64,000 nucleotides of DNA from Faecalibacter sp. LW9 (GCF_034661295.1 NZ_CP141062.1:62001-126000), one strand, 5' to 3'; shown: positions 27,573 through 37,637, counted from the stretch's first letter. A program made the numbers and translations. The notes: generated from the letters alone by a model not told the origin.

Positions 27573-30191
27573 ATGAAGAAAAATTTTACGCTTTTAATTA
27601 CAGCGTTTTTTATATCATGTTCTGCATTTGCACAAGACTTCAATCAAATGGTTGGAGAACATCTATCAAAAACAAATGCTCAAATTACAGAATTTGAAAT
27701 TGTACAAAATAATTTTAGTAATTTAACACAAGCCAATCAACTTCACGTTCAACGCTTACATCAAGGTTTACCTGTTTTCTCTACATATGCTAATTATGTC
27801 ATCAAAAACAATCAAATCGTTTGGTCTACAAATTCTGAAAATTTCGATACGAATTTAGACCATGTTAATATAAATCCAAGTTTAACCTTCGAAAACGCAT
27901 TATCTAAGTTTGCACAAACAGAAGGAAAACAATTGATTCAATCTTCATACAATGATTTAAATACAACACAAGAAGGAATTTATTATTTCTCAGAAGATCA
28001 GCCTCAATTAACCATTTTTATCGACGACCAAAAAGAAGCAAAATTAGCTTATAACTTTCCTGTAAAAATTTTATCTGGTCAACACAATGAAATTTTTGAT
28101 TTAATCGTAGATGCCCACACTGGTGAGACATTATTAAAACACAGCCATACGTTATCATGTAGTTTTGATCATCAATCGTTTGCCAATGAAAATGCAGCAA
28201 CATTCAACAAAGCAGATTGGGACTGGTTATATGACACTTCTGACAATACGCTAAATAACGGGACTTATCGTGTTTTACAATTGCCTTTAGAAGCGGCTAC
28301 ATTTGGTGAAAGATCCCTTTATACACAAGGAGCTTTCAATCCTACAGCTTCACCTTTTGGATGGCATGACACGGACGGTGTTGCAGGACCTGAATATACA
28401 ACTACAAGAGGGAATAACACAAGAACAGTGAACGATCATCAATCGGTTGGATACAGTACTTACAATGGAGCAAATGCTACGACAACAGATTATATCGATG
28501 GTGGTGAAAACTTAGTATTCGATTTTCCGTACGATAATTCAAGACATCCTTATGTTTATGGGGCAGCATCAGCTACAAACTTGTTTTATTTAACAAACAT
28601 GATGCACGATATCTATTATCGTTATGGATTCACAGAACAATATGGAAATTTCCAACAAAATAATTATGAAAAAGGGGGAACAGGAAATGATCCTGTGATT
28701 GCCCTATCACAAACAGGATTAAGCATTGGGAATTCTAATAATGCTACATTCTCCACTCCTATTGATGGAAGACATCCTTTAATGTCGATGTATTTATGGA
28801 GTCCTCCTGCTTCTTTTGTAGGAAAACCATTAACGATTAACACTCCTTCTAATTTAGCAGGTAACTATGAAGCATTAACAGGTAACTTTGGACCTGAACT
28901 TCCTAATGATCCATTAACAAGAGACTTTGTTTTAGTCACAAAATCTGAAACAACAGGAACACCTTATGATGGTTGTGGATCAATCACAAATGCTGCTCAA
29001 TTGCAAAATAAAATCGCAGTAGTATTACGTGGTGATTGTACGTTTGTCGAAAAAGTACAAAATGCACAAAACGCTGGCGCTGTTGGGGTAATTGTAGTCA
29101 ATAACACAGCAGGTACAATAAATATGGGTGGTGATTCTACGACTATTACAATCCCTTCTGTTTCTGTAACACAAGCGGTAGGGAATCCTATTGTTACAGC
29201 ATTACAAAACAATACTGTGGTTAATGGAACGTTAAAATATGTTGAAATTCCTTACATCGATGGAAGTTTTGATAATGGAATTATTGCACACGAATATGGG
29301 CATGGTATTTCAAACCGTCAAACTGGGCCAACGAATAACTCTTCATGTTTAAGTAACTTAGAACAAATGGGTGAAGGATGGTCTGATTTCTTTGGTTTAA
29401 TGATCACACAATTACCAACAGATACTTCTGTAACACGTCGTGGAATCGGAACATTTGCCGTGGGTCAACCAACAACAGGCGTTGGAATTCGTCCAACGGT
29501 TTATTCTACAGATATGGCGGTTAACCCTGCAACTTATGCACGTGTAGCTTCTTACGGAAACTCTGATTCTCCACACCGTACAGGATATGTTTGGGCAACA
29601 ATGTTATGGGATTTAAACTGGAAATTAATTGATAAATATGGTTTCTCTCCAGATTTATTAAATGGTACTGCAGGAAACAACAAAACAATTGAATTGGTAA
29701 TGGAAGGTTTACGTTTACAACCTTGTCGTCCAGGATTCGTAGATGGTCGTGATGCTATTTTACAAGCAGATGAGTTATTAAATGAAGGAGCAAACAAATG
29801 TGATATTTGGTCTGTATTTGCACGCCGTGGTTTAGGTTATTCAGCTGATCAAGGAAGTAGTAACAGTAGAACAGATGGTACAGCAGCATATGATATGCCT
29901 CCAGCAGAAGTTCTAAACTGTGATTTAAATACTGCAGAGATTGCATCAAACGAATCGTTTAAATTATTCCCTAATCCTGCAAAAGATATTGTAAACATTT
30001 ATGATGAAACTTTAAAAGGTGATGTAAAAGTTGAAATTGTAGATATGGTTGGTCGTGTAGTTTCTACTGAAACAGTAAAAATGCAAAACAATCGTCATGC
30101 GATTGATACTTCTCGTTTACCAAAAGGAGTTTATGTATTAAAATTCACAACTGAAAACGGAGTGATTACGAAAAAATTAATTAAAAACTAA
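27573..30191 (+). CDS. Secreted M36 (fungalysin-type) metallopeptidase with PA domain and T9SS tail
   Basis: An 872-residue secreted protease. The signal peptide ends in AFAQ (residue 21), followed by an FTP-type propeptide (about 25-190). The catalytic domain has HEYGHGISNRQTG (HExxH, about residue 572) and the downstream glutamate in EQMGEGWSDFFG. A protease-associated insert (LQNKIAVVLRGDCTFVEKVQ, about 470-540) lies before the zinc motif. The C-terminal 75 residues are a type A T9SS sorting domain, FKLFPNPAKDIVNI to ITKKLIKN. The protein should reach the surface or medium through T9SS and degrade external protein. Confidence 0.92.
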   Translation: MKKNFTLLITAFFISCSAFAQDFNQMVGEHLSKTNAQITEFEIVQNNFSNLTQANQLHVQRLHQGLPVFSTYANYVIKNNQIVWSTNSENFDTNLDHVNINPSLTFENALSKFAQTEGKQLIQSSYNDLNTTQEGIYYFSEDQPQLTIFIDDQKEAKLAYNFPVKILSGQHNEIFDLIVDAHTGETLLKHSHTLSCSFDHQSFANENAATFNKADWDWLYDTSDNTLNNGTYRVLQLPLEAATFGERSLYTQGAFNPTASPFGWHDTDGVAGPEYTTTRGNNTRTVNDHQSVGYSTYNGANATTTDYIDGGENLVFDFPYDNSRHPYVYGAASATNLFYLTNMMHDIYYRYGFTEQYGNFQQNNYEKGGTGNDPVIALSQTGLSIGNSNNATFSTPIDGRHPLMSMYLWSPPASFVGKPLTINTPSNLAGNYEALTGNFGPELPNDPLTRDFVLVTKSETTGTPYDGCGSITNAAQLQNKIAVVLRGDCTFVEKVQNAQNAGAVGVIVVNNTAGTINMGGDSTTITIPSVSVTQAVGNPIVTALQNNTVVNGTLKYVEIPYIDGSFDNGIIAHEYGHGISNRQTGPTNNSSCLSNLEQMGEGWSDFFGLMITQLPTDTSVTRRGIGTFAVGQPTTGVGIRPTVYSTDMAVNPATYARVASYGNSDSPHRTGYVWATMLWDLNWKLIDKYGFSPDLLNGTAGNNKTIELVMEGLRLQPCRPGFVDGRDAILQADELLNEGANKCDIWSVFARRGLGYSADQGSSNSRTDGTAAYDMPPAEVLNCDLNTAEIASNESFKLFPNPAKDIVNIYDETLKGDVKVEIVDMVGRVVSTETVKMQNNRHAIDTSRLPKGVYVLKFTTENGVITKKLIKN

Positions 30192-30197
30192 TCTTCA

Positions 30198-30232
30198 TAA
30201 AAAAACCTCATCTTTCGATGAGGTTTTTTTTC
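30198..30232. terminator. Bidirectional intrinsic terminator
   Basis: AACCTCATC and GATGAGGTT pair around TTTC, with A and T runs outside. It serves the M36 peptidase gene and the convergent HMA gene. Confidence 0.85.
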
Positions 30233-30234
30233 TT

Positions 30235-30630
30235 TTAATGGTTATGAGTACTGTGATCAGTAGGTTGTACCCCATCACCTTTAACATTGGTTTCTGCTAA
30301 ATCACGATCATATAAACAGCATGTATGCAAAGATTGATAGACTTTGTCATCCGCACGTTTTTCGTTTGTATCGTGTCCTACTTCTACAATCGCATCTTCA
30401 ACAGCTTCTACATTATTTTTCTTTTCATTTAAAATAATGCGTAAAGTATTCGATTCAGCATTCCAATCCGCTGTTTTCACCCCAGCTACACTATAGGCTG
30501 CTTTTTCAATCCGCTCCTTACACATTCCGCAATTACCTTTGACATGTAATTCATGTTTCGCATTTTTATTTTGAGCATTTGCACTGATTCCCATTACAGC
30601 AACTAATGCCATCGTCATTAATGTTCTCAT
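30235..30630 (-). CDS. Periplasmic heavy-metal-associated (HMA) domain protein
   Basis: A 131-residue exported protein. After the signal peptide (cleavage near ANAQ, residue 19) it has an HMA/ferredoxin-like fold with the metal-binding motif GNCGMCKERIE (CxxC at about 34-37) and a second cysteine pair in LHTCCLYDRD. The tail is His-rich (TDHSTHNH), which could also bind metal. It is the last gene of a minus-strand group with a TonB receptor and a cysteine-rich HYC_CC_PP-type protein, so it probably binds copper or a similar metal in the periplasm. The metal is not proven by sequence. Confidence 0.85.
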   Translation of the reverse strand: MRTLMTMALVAVMGISANAQNKNAKHELHVKGNCGMCKERIEKAAYSVAGVKTADWNAESNTLRIILNEKKNNVEAVEDAIVEVGHDTNEKRADDKVYQSLHTCCLYDRDLAETNVKGDGVQPTDHSTHNH

Positions 30631-30694
30631 TATTTTATATTTTGTGTATTATTTATTATGATTAAAATTCTAATGTTTTTTAATTATCAATCTT

Positions 30695-32935
30695 CTACTT
30701 TAATGTAAAGCGTAAACCTGCATAAATCATACGACCAAAAATTGGAGCATATACAATTGTACTATCGAAGTTTGAACCAAAAGGATTTTCTCCTCCCAAG
30801 ATAACACGATTTTGCTGATAATTCGCTAGATTTTCACCTCCGACATAGACTTCAAATTGATCTGAAAACACACGTGTCACTTGTGCATTTATGGTTCCAA
30901 AAGGATTCGAATAAGGGGTCAATTGATTTTCAAGTGAATTTATTGTCGTATCAGGAAGACGTTGTTTACCGATCCAATTGTAAGTGGCATCAAATCGCCA
31001 ATATTTCCCATTTTTATCATGGGTTTGATATTCCATATTTGCAAAGAATCGATGCTTCGCTTGTAAAGGTTTTTCCAAACGACCTTCTTCATAATCCGAT
31101 TGAATGTCATAAAATTTATAGGATGCTCGAAGATTAAAATGAGTGAAGGGGTTATAATTAAAATCGAACTGAAAGGAATTCGCAAATGATTTCCCCTCTA
31201 AATTATAAAATCGAACTTCTCGTGCCGAATAATCAATATCTGTTACAATTTGATTTTCAAAATCTGTACGATAAAAATCAGCAGTCACATCAGCATTTCG
31301 ACCAAATAATTTAAATTTCTGTCCAATACTAATTCCATAATTCCAAGCAATCTCAGGGTTCAGTCCATAGATACTCCCCCCTTCTCCTAGAATATGAAAT
31401 TCTCGTGAAGACGCAAATAAATGCTGATTTTCAGCAAAAATATTATTTAAACGTTTACCACGGCCTAGCGATGCTTTAATTATTGTACTCTCCCAAGGGG
31501 TATAGCGCATATGAATTCGAGGCGTTACAAATACCCCCATTCGATTATGATAATCAATTCGACCTCCTACAATAGCATTGAAATTTTTTAAATTATCATA
31601 CGTATATTCAAAAAATCCACCTAAACTATTATCGATACGATCAAATGCTTGTTCTTGAGGTAATGCCACAAACTCTTGGTACCGATCCCATGTAAAGCTT
31701 GCTCCTGTTGAAAATTTATTCTTCGTATTATTAATAATAGAATTAAAAATATAGTTCGAATAAAAACTTTCGTGGGTAACATCATACAGATTTTTTCCAA
31801 AATATGAGTCTTGATTATAATAACTAAATGCCGTTTGTAATCCCATGCTTTGAAAAGGCATATCTGGAAATACATACCCTAATTTTGCAGAGACGTCGGC
31901 TTTTTGAGTTTCAATATTTGAACCCCATTTCGTCTGTGAGAAACGATCTGTTTTTTGGTTATAACCTACTTGACCTCCTTGTTTTAAATCTGTTAAATAT
32001 CTTCCAGAAATAAATGCTACAATACCTTTTTCTGGATTTTGATATTGCCAACGGTTCATGATATTGACTTGATTCCCTGTTGGATTATCCAAGAAACCAT
32101 CATCATTCATATCATTCTCTTTGGTGCGGGCATTTCCATGTATAAATAACGATGTCGCCCACTTTTCTGAAACTTTTTTATTCAAATGAACATTCGCCTC
32201 AAATCGAGAGTCAGTTGATCCATATACATTTACAAACAAAGGGACATCATTCATTGGCTTAATCAATTCGGTATTGATTTGTCCTGAAAAACTTTCATAC
32301 CCATTCACAACTGTTCCAGCACCTTTGGTTACTTGAATACTTTCTACCCAAGTTCCGGGTGTAAAACTTAATCCAAAAGCTTGTGATGCCCCACGAACTG
32401 AAGGTATATTTTCTTCTGCAATTAAAATATATGGTGAATTTAATCCCAACATTTTAATTTGTTTATTCCCTGTAACCGCATCCGTAAAATTCACATCAAT
32501 GGAAGGATTCGTCTCAAACGATTCTGCCAAATTACAACATGCCGCTTTTAAAAGTTCTTTATGCGTCATTACGGTCATGTTGGTTGCATCAGTTGATTTG
32601 CGTAACGAATTTCTTGTGTCTGTAATTCGAACCTCTCCTAAAGCATTTTCCTCTAAAGGTTGTAAAGCGATTGTAATGGTTTGAAATTGGCTTTGCGTGG
32701 GATTAAATGTGATGGATTGTTGATCGTAAAAGATTTCTAAAATTCCATCGGATTGTTGAGGCAATTCGAATTCTCCTATTTCATTGGTTATTGTGGCAAT
32801 GGATGTCGATTTCCAATTGACTTCAGCACCAATAATTGGTTGATTATTTTCATCAACGATTTTACCTTTGATTTTATCTTGCGCAAATGCTAACGCAGCA
32901 CTCAATATGACTATTGAAGTGAATATCTTTTTCAT
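30695..32935 (-). CDS. TonB-dependent receptor, probably for a metal or metal chelate
   Basis: A 746-residue outer-membrane receptor: signal peptide (AFAQ, residue 19), carboxypeptidase-like domain (KGKIVDENNQPIIGAEV, about 20-95), plug (KELLKAACCNLAESFETNPS and VTKGAGTVVNGYESFSGQIN) and a barrel that ends in MIYAGLRFTLK. The CC pair in the plug is notable, and I recall this AACCNLAESFE pattern from receptors near copper-related genes in Flavobacteriia. It lies between an HYC_CC_PP-type gene and an HMA gene in one minus-strand group, supporting metal uptake or sensing. No substrate can be assigned. Confidence 0.88.
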   Translation of the reverse strand: MKKIFTSIVILSAALAFAQDKIKGKIVDENNQPIIGAEVNWKSTSIATITNEIGEFELPQQSDGILEIFYDQQSITFNPTQSQFQTITIALQPLEENALGEVRITDTRNSLRKSTDATNMTVMTHKELLKAACCNLAESFETNPSIDVNFTDAVTGNKQIKMLGLNSPYILIAEENIPSVRGASQAFGLSFTPGTWVESIQVTKGAGTVVNGYESFSGQINTELIKPMNDVPLFVNVYGSTDSRFEANVHLNKKVSEKWATSLFIHGNARTKENDMNDDGFLDNPTGNQVNIMNRWQYQNPEKGIVAFISGRYLTDLKQGGQVGYNQKTDRFSQTKWGSNIETQKADVSAKLGYVFPDMPFQSMGLQTAFSYYNQDSYFGKNLYDVTHESFYSNYIFNSIINNTKNKFSTGASFTWDRYQEFVALPQEQAFDRIDNSLGGFFEYTYDNLKNFNAIVGGRIDYHNRMGVFVTPRIHMRYTPWESTIIKASLGRGKRLNNIFAENQHLFASSREFHILGEGGSIYGLNPEIAWNYGISIGQKFKLFGRNADVTADFYRTDFENQIVTDIDYSAREVRFYNLEGKSFANSFQFDFNYNPFTHFNLRASYKFYDIQSDYEEGRLEKPLQAKHRFFANMEYQTHDKNGKYWRFDATYNWIGKQRLPDTTINSLENQLTPYSNPFGTINAQVTRVFSDQFEVYVGGENLANYQQNRVILGGENPFGSNFDSTIVYAPIFGRMIYAGLRFTLK

Positions 32936-33017
32936 TTTTCTTGTTTTGAGATTTAAATAAAGTACACAGTAATGCTTTTCGAAGTCCTTAAGAATTCAAA
33001 AAGAATAGACAATGAAT

Positions 33018-33464
33018 TTAAATCTCGTACAATACAAGCTGTTGATGGAGGATATAAATGGGAGGAGCATTGGATTCTACATAAGAATCCAAAATAGAAT
33101 CAACCAATTTGGAGTGAATCTCAAACGGGATCTCAATTTTAAGAACAGAAGCTAAAATCGCATAATCTATTGGCGTGATTTTAAGCACATCAACCGAATG
33201 CTGTTGTTGCAATTCATCCGCATACGCCAAATCTTTACAACAATCATCATCTTTATCCTCCGCTGGAATTTCACAATGCTTTGATTCATTTTTTTCGGCA
33301 CAACACGAAGTTGGCATTTGCATTTTACAGACTTGATTATCGAAATGATTTAATTTAATCCTTTCCACTTGTCCTTGACAAAAATGCATTGAAAATGCGA
33401 CTCCTAAATTTGATACTATTAGGAGAAGTGATAACATTACACGGATGTATGTTTGCATTTTCAT
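33018..33464 (-). CDS. HYC_CC_PP family cysteine-rich exported protein
   Basis: A 148-residue protein with an N-terminal hydrophobic signal or anchor (residues 9-25). It carries the family marks in order: SMHFCQG, TSCCAEK, DDCCKD and SNAPPIYI. The paired cysteines suggest metal or redox binding in the periplasm. It is the first gene of the group that continues with a TonB receptor and an HMA protein, and the three probably form one transcription unit for metal handling. The biochemical function of the family is not established to my knowledge. Confidence 0.82.
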   Translation of the reverse strand: MKMQTYIRVMLSLLLIVSNLGVAFSMHFCQGQVERIKLNHFDNQVCKMQMPTSCCAEKNESKHCEIPAEDKDDDCCKDLAYADELQQQHSVDVLKITPIDYAILASVLKIEIPFEIHSKLVDSILDSYVESNAPPIYILHQQLVLYEI

Positions 33465-33617
33465 TCAGACAAATTTACACAATTTACTTTAAGAAGATTA
33501 GTTAAAAATTTTAAAAAATTTAATCTGTTAAAAATTTCAAAGATTTCGTATGGTATTCCTTTTCATTAGTCATCAAAAATCAATAATATTGCACTTTAAA
33601 TAAGAATACACATTACT

Positions 33618-35153
33618 ATGTCAGAAGATATTTTCAAGAAAGTAGTTTCTCACGCGAAAGAATATGGATTTATTTTCCAGTCGAGTGAGATTTATGATGG
33701 ATTATCAGCCGTTTACGATTACGGTCAAATGGGAGCTGAGTTAAAAAATAACATCAAACAATATTGGTGGAAAGCAATGGTACAAATGAACGAAAACATC
33801 GTTGGTATCGATTCTGCGATCTTTATGCACCCTACTACTTGGAAAGCTTCCGGCCACGTTGATGCTTTTAATGACCCTTTAATCGATAACAAAGATTCAA
33901 AAAAACGTTACCGTGCAGATGTTTTAATCGAAGATTATTGCGCGAAAATCGAAACTAAAATTGATAAAGAAGTTGCTAAAGCAGCTAAACGTTTTGGTGA
34001 TGCTTTTGATAAAAATGAATTCGTTTCAACAAATGCACGTGTATTAGAATATCAAAATCAAATCAACACGATTTTAGCTCGTATGGGAAAATCATTAGAA
34101 AATAATGATTTAGAAGATGTAAAAGCTTTAATCGAAGAATTAGAAATTGCGGATCCAATGACAGGTTCTAAAAACTGGACAGAAGTTCGTCAATTCAACT
34201 TAATGTTCGGAACAAAATTAGGAGCAACTGCTGATCAAGCCATGGATTTATACTTACGTCCTGAAACGGCGCAAGGAATTTTCTTAAACTACTTAAATGT
34301 ACAAAAAACGGGACGTATGAAATTACCGTTCGGAATTGCTCAAATTGGTAAAGCTTTCCGTAACGAGATTGTTGCACGTCAATTTATCTTCCGTCAACGT
34401 GAGTTTGAACAAATGGAAATGCAATTTTTTGTTAAACCAGGAACTGAATTGGAATGGTACGAAAAATGGAAAAATGTTCGTCTAAATTGGCACAAAGCTT
34501 TAGGTTTAGGAGAAGATAATTACCGTTTCCACGATCACGAAAAATTAGCTCATTATGCCAATGCCGCAGCTGATATTGAGTTCAAATTCCCATTTGGATT
34601 CAAAGAATTAGAAGGAATTCACTCGCGTACCGATTTCGATTTAAAAGCACACGAACAATATTCAGGTAAGAAAATTCAATATTTCGATAACGAAACGAAT
34701 GAGTCTTACGTTCCTTATGTAGTTGAAACATCTGTAGGATTAGACCGTATGTTCTTAGCAGTATTCTCTAACTCTTTAAAAGAAGAAAAATTAGAAGACG
34801 GATCTGATCGTGTAGTTTTAGCTTTACCTCCTGCATTATCGCCAATAAAAGCAGCAGTATTACCATTAGTGAAAAAAGATGGTTTACCAGAATTTGCAGA
34901 GAAAATCTTAAAACAATTACGTTTAGATTACAACGTAACTTACGAAGAAAAAGATTCGATCGGAAAACGTTACCGTCGTATGGATGCGATTGGAACACCT
35001 TTCTGTATTACAGTTGATCACGATTCATTAAACGATAATTCTGTCACTTTACGTTACCGTGATACAATGGAACAAAAACGTGTATCTGTCGATGAATTAG
35101 CTCAAATCATTGACAAAGAAGTGAACATGAAATACTTATTAAATCAAATCTAA
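33618..35153 (+). CDS. glyS: Glycine--tRNA ligase (dimeric type)
   Basis: A 511-residue class II aminoacyl-tRNA synthetase of the alpha2 type that charges tRNA-Gly. Visible are the N-terminal GFIFQSSEIYDGLSAVYDYG, the class II motif 2 region IGKAFRNEI...FIFRQREFEQMEMQFF at about 245-275, motif 3 in ETSVGLDRMFLA (about 370), and the C-terminal anticodon-binding domain starting near residue 405 (PIKAAVLPLVKK). Length is usual for the family. It is a single gene followed by a terminator. Confidence 0.95.
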   Translation: MSEDIFKKVVSHAKEYGFIFQSSEIYDGLSAVYDYGQMGAELKNNIKQYWWKAMVQMNENIVGIDSAIFMHPTTWKASGHVDAFNDPLIDNKDSKKRYRADVLIEDYCAKIETKIDKEVAKAAKRFGDAFDKNEFVSTNARVLEYQNQINTILARMGKSLENNDLEDVKALIEELEIADPMTGSKNWTEVRQFNLMFGTKLGATADQAMDLYLRPETAQGIFLNYLNVQKTGRMKLPFGIAQIGKAFRNEIVARQFIFRQREFEQMEMQFFVKPGTELEWYEKWKNVRLNWHKALGLGEDNYRFHDHEKLAHYANAAADIEFKFPFGFKELEGIHSRTDFDLKAHEQYSGKKIQYFDNETNESYVPYVVETSVGLDRMFLAVFSNSLKEEKLEDGSDRVVLALPPALSPIKAAVLPLVKKDGLPEFAEKILKQLRLDYNVTYEEKDSIGKRYRRMDAIGTPFCITVDHDSLNDNSVTLRYRDTMEQKRVSVDELAQIIDKEVNMKYLLNQI

Positions 35154-35173
35154 TTAGATTTTACATATCATAT

Positions 35174-35208
35174 AAAGGCACTTTGATTCATTCGAAGTGC
35201 TTTTTTAT
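35174..35208 (+). terminator. Intrinsic terminator after glyS
   Basis: AAGCACTTC-type stem: GGCACTT and AAGTGCT flank the loop TGATTCATTCG, and T residues follow. Confidence 0.65.
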
Positions 35209-35234
35209 AGCCCATTATTCAAACTATTATACCC

Positions 35235-35585
35235 ATGAAAAATTTAATCATCAAATTATTAATTTCTGCTCTCATCCTTATTGTAGGCGATTTTTTATTT
35301 GATAGCGTAACCATTAATGGATTTTTATATGCTATTTTATTAGCGATCATTCTTGGCGTATTGAATTCTTTTGTAAAACCTATTTTAAAAATTTTAGCTT
35401 TTCCATTAACCATTATAACATTTGGTTTATTTTCATTTGTAATCACTGCTATTATTATACTTATCGCTGATGGATTAATGGGAACTCATTTCGAAACTTC
35501 TGGATTTTTATCTGCACTAGGTTTTGGAATTGTCATTGGTCTGTTTAATTCATTTGCTGATTTGTTTATTTCAGACAAGGAATAA
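35235..35585 (+). CDS. Phage-holin-family (PF04020-like) membrane protein, paralogue 1
   Basis: A 116-residue protein with four predicted membrane helices. The pattern ILGVLNSFVKPILKILAFPLTIITFGLFSFVITAI matches the family called phage holin family 4, which is widespread in bacterial chromosomes and not a sign of prophage. A close paralogue follows after 70 bases, sharing LFSFVITAIIIL. Their role is unknown; a small membrane pore or envelope stress function has been suggested for relatives. No other phage genes are near. Confidence 0.82.
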   Translation: MKNLIIKLLISALILIVGDFLFDSVTINGFLYAILLAIILGVLNSFVKPILKILAFPLTIITFGLFSFVITAIIILIADGLMGTHFETSGFLSALGFGIVIGLFNSFADLFISDKE

Positions 35586-35655
35586 TGATAAAATAAAATT
35601 CAACAGAGGTTTGGCAGACTATTTGATAGTATTTCAACATTAAAACCCAAAACTT

Positions 35656-36000
35656 ATGAATTTTATTATTAATTTATTGATTTCAGCCTTAGTAGTCTTT
35701 GGCCATGCGAACATCCTTCCAGGTGTATCCATTTCTGGTTATGGTAGTGCGATTATTGTCGCTATTGTTATTGGACTTTTAACAGCATTTGTACGTCCAA
35801 TTTTAGGTATTCTTACTTTACCCATTAACATTCTTACATTAGGATTATTTTCATTTGTAATTACTGCAATTATTATTCTCTTAGCAAGTGCAATTATGGG
35901 CGATAGTTTCCATGTGGATGGTTTCTGGTATGCCTTACTATTTGGTGTAGTATTAGGAATCGTTAATTCGGTTGTTGGAGGATTCTTATCAAAAGACTAA
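35656..36000 (+). CDS. Phage-holin-family (PF04020-like) membrane protein, paralogue 2
   Basis: A 114-residue protein with four predicted membrane helices, closely similar in layout to the gene just upstream (GLLTAFVRPILGILTLPINI, then LFSFVITAIIIL). The pair looks like a tandem duplication that has since diverged. It is followed by a strong terminator, so the two genes are probably one unit. The function is not known. Confidence 0.82.
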   Translation: MNFIINLLISALVVFGHANILPGVSISGYGSAIIVAIVIGLLTAFVRPILGILTLPINILTLGLFSFVITAIIILLASAIMGDSFHVDGFWYALLFGVVLGIVNSVVGGFLSKD

Positions 36001-36018
36001 AAATCATTTACAACATAT

Positions 36019-36044
36019 CAGCCTGGTTTTCCAGGCTTTTTTAT
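36019..36044 (+). terminator. Intrinsic terminator
   Basis: AGCCTGG and CCAGGCT pair around TTTT and are followed by a T run. It closes the pair of holin-family genes. Confidence 0.85.
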
Positions 36045-36124
36045 ACTCTTAATTTAAAAATTCCTGTATTGATGTATTGAATTGGTGTATTATTTGCATG
36101 CTATCAGCACGAAAACACCACTTT

Positions 36125-37633
36125 ATGAAAATAGAAGTACGTAAACTTACACTGGAAGATTATGATGATTTGGCTCAATCCACTATGGAAGCCTATGATA
36201 GTAAATTAGGAATATGGACCCGAGAGGAAATCACATTGCTATTGGAAAAATTTCCTGAAGGTCAATTTTGCATTACAGTAGACGATAAAGTTGTTGCTTC
36301 AGCTTTAAGTTTGATCATCGACTCCAAAAAAACAAATCTGCATTCCAATTACGACACCATTACTTCAAATGGAAAATTTCTTAAACACGATGAGGAGGGA
36401 GATATCTTATATGGTATAGAAGTTTTTGTCCATCCACAATACCGCAAATTGCGATTAGGACGCCGTCTGTATGATGCACGAAAAGAATTTTGTGAGGAAC
36501 GAAATTTAAAATCCATCATGGCAGGTGGTCGTATTCCCAATTACCATACCTATGCCGATCAAATGAAACCGCACGAATACATTGATAAAGTTAAGCGCAA
36601 AGAAATCTTTGATCCTACGCTTGCTTTTCAATTGTCCAATGATTTTAAGGTGGTTAAAATATTAAAGAATTATTTGAAAGATGATCAGGATTCGATGGAA
36701 TATGCAACCCTTTTGGAATGGAATAATATTTATTACGAACCCAATTTGTATTCGAATTCACCCACAAAACGAAATATTCGATTAGGTTTGGTGCAATGGG
36801 AAATGCGTCATTTTAATGGTTTACAAGATTTTTACGATCAAATTGAATTCTTTGTTCAAACGGTGAGTGATTATGGTTCTGATTTTATTCTATTCCCTGA
36901 ATTTTTTAACACGCCTTTAATGAGCCCTTTCAACCACTTGAAAGAAATTGATGCGATGCACCAATTGGCACAAATGACGGAGGAAATAGTGGTTAAAATT
37001 CAAGAATTTGCCATCACTTACAATGTGAATATTATCTCTGGATCAATGCCACAACTAAAAGAGGATAAATTATATAATACGAGTTTTCTTTGTCATCGCA
37101 ACGGGAAATTAGATGCTTTCAGTAAAATTCATATTACTCCAAACGAATTTAAATACTATGCCATGACCGGTGGAGACGAACTTAAAGTATTTGATACCGA
37201 TTGTGGTAAAGTGGGGTTATTGATTTGTTATGATGTCGAATTCCCAGAGTTAAGCCGTTTATTAGCCGATCAAGGGATGCAAATTCTCTTTGTTCCTTTT
37301 ATGACGGATACGCAAAATGGTTATACTCGTGTGAGAAGTTGTGCACAAGCACGTGCCATTGAAAATGAATGTTATGTGGCCATTGCAGGATCAGTAGGAA
37401 ATTTACCGAAGGTCAATAATATGGATATCCAATATTCGCAATCGGCTGTCTTTACACCTTCCGATTTTTCATTCCCGAATAATGGTGTTAAATCAGAAGC
37501 AACGACGAATACCGAAATGGTTTTAATTTCGGATGTCGATTTGTATTTATTAAAAGAATTGCATCAATATGGAACAGTTAAAAATCTAAAAGATCGACGA
37601 AACGATTTGTACGAAGTTCGATTAAAAAAATAA
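36125..37633 (+). CDS. GNAT acetyltransferase fused to a carbon-nitrogen hydrolase
   Basis: A 502-residue two-domain protein. Residues 1-205 are a GNAT N-acetyltransferase domain, with the acetyl-CoA loop in VHPQYRKLRLGRRLYDARK (about 108-126). Residues 220-500 are a nitrilase-superfamily amidase whose catalytic triad can be read as Glu in LFPEFFN, Lys in FSKIHITPNE and Cys in LLICYDVEFPE. I chose ATG 36125 (MKIEVRKLTLED), which opens the GNAT domain directly; an upstream in-frame ATG adds 16 unlikely residues. The substrate is unknown. This fusion recurs in bacteria, so it is not unique here. Confidence 0.9.
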   Translation: MKIEVRKLTLEDYDDLAQSTMEAYDSKLGIWTREEITLLLEKFPEGQFCITVDDKVVASALSLIIDSKKTNLHSNYDTITSNGKFLKHDEEGDILYGIEVFVHPQYRKLRLGRRLYDARKEFCEERNLKSIMAGGRIPNYHTYADQMKPHEYIDKVKRKEIFDPTLAFQLSNDFKVVKILKNYLKDDQDSMEYATLLEWNNIYYEPNLYSNSPTKRNIRLGLVQWEMRHFNGLQDFYDQIEFFVQTVSDYGSDFILFPEFFNTPLMSPFNHLKEIDAMHQLAQMTEEIVVKIQEFAITYNVNIISGSMPQLKEDKLYNTSFLCHRNGKLDAFSKIHITPNEFKYYAMTGGDELKVFDTDCGKVGLLICYDVEFPELSRLLADQGMQILFVPFMTDTQNGYTRVRSCAQARAIENECYVAIAGSVGNLPKVNNMDIQYSQSAVFTPSDFSFPNNGVKSEATTNTEMVLISDVDLYLLKELHQYGTVKNLKDRRNDLYEVRLKK

Positions 37634-37637
37634 ATCC

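Noticed and set aside
35235-36000. Prophage remnant, from the two holin-family genes
   Set aside because: The family is widespread in chromosomes; no other phage genes, attachment sites or integrase are nearby.
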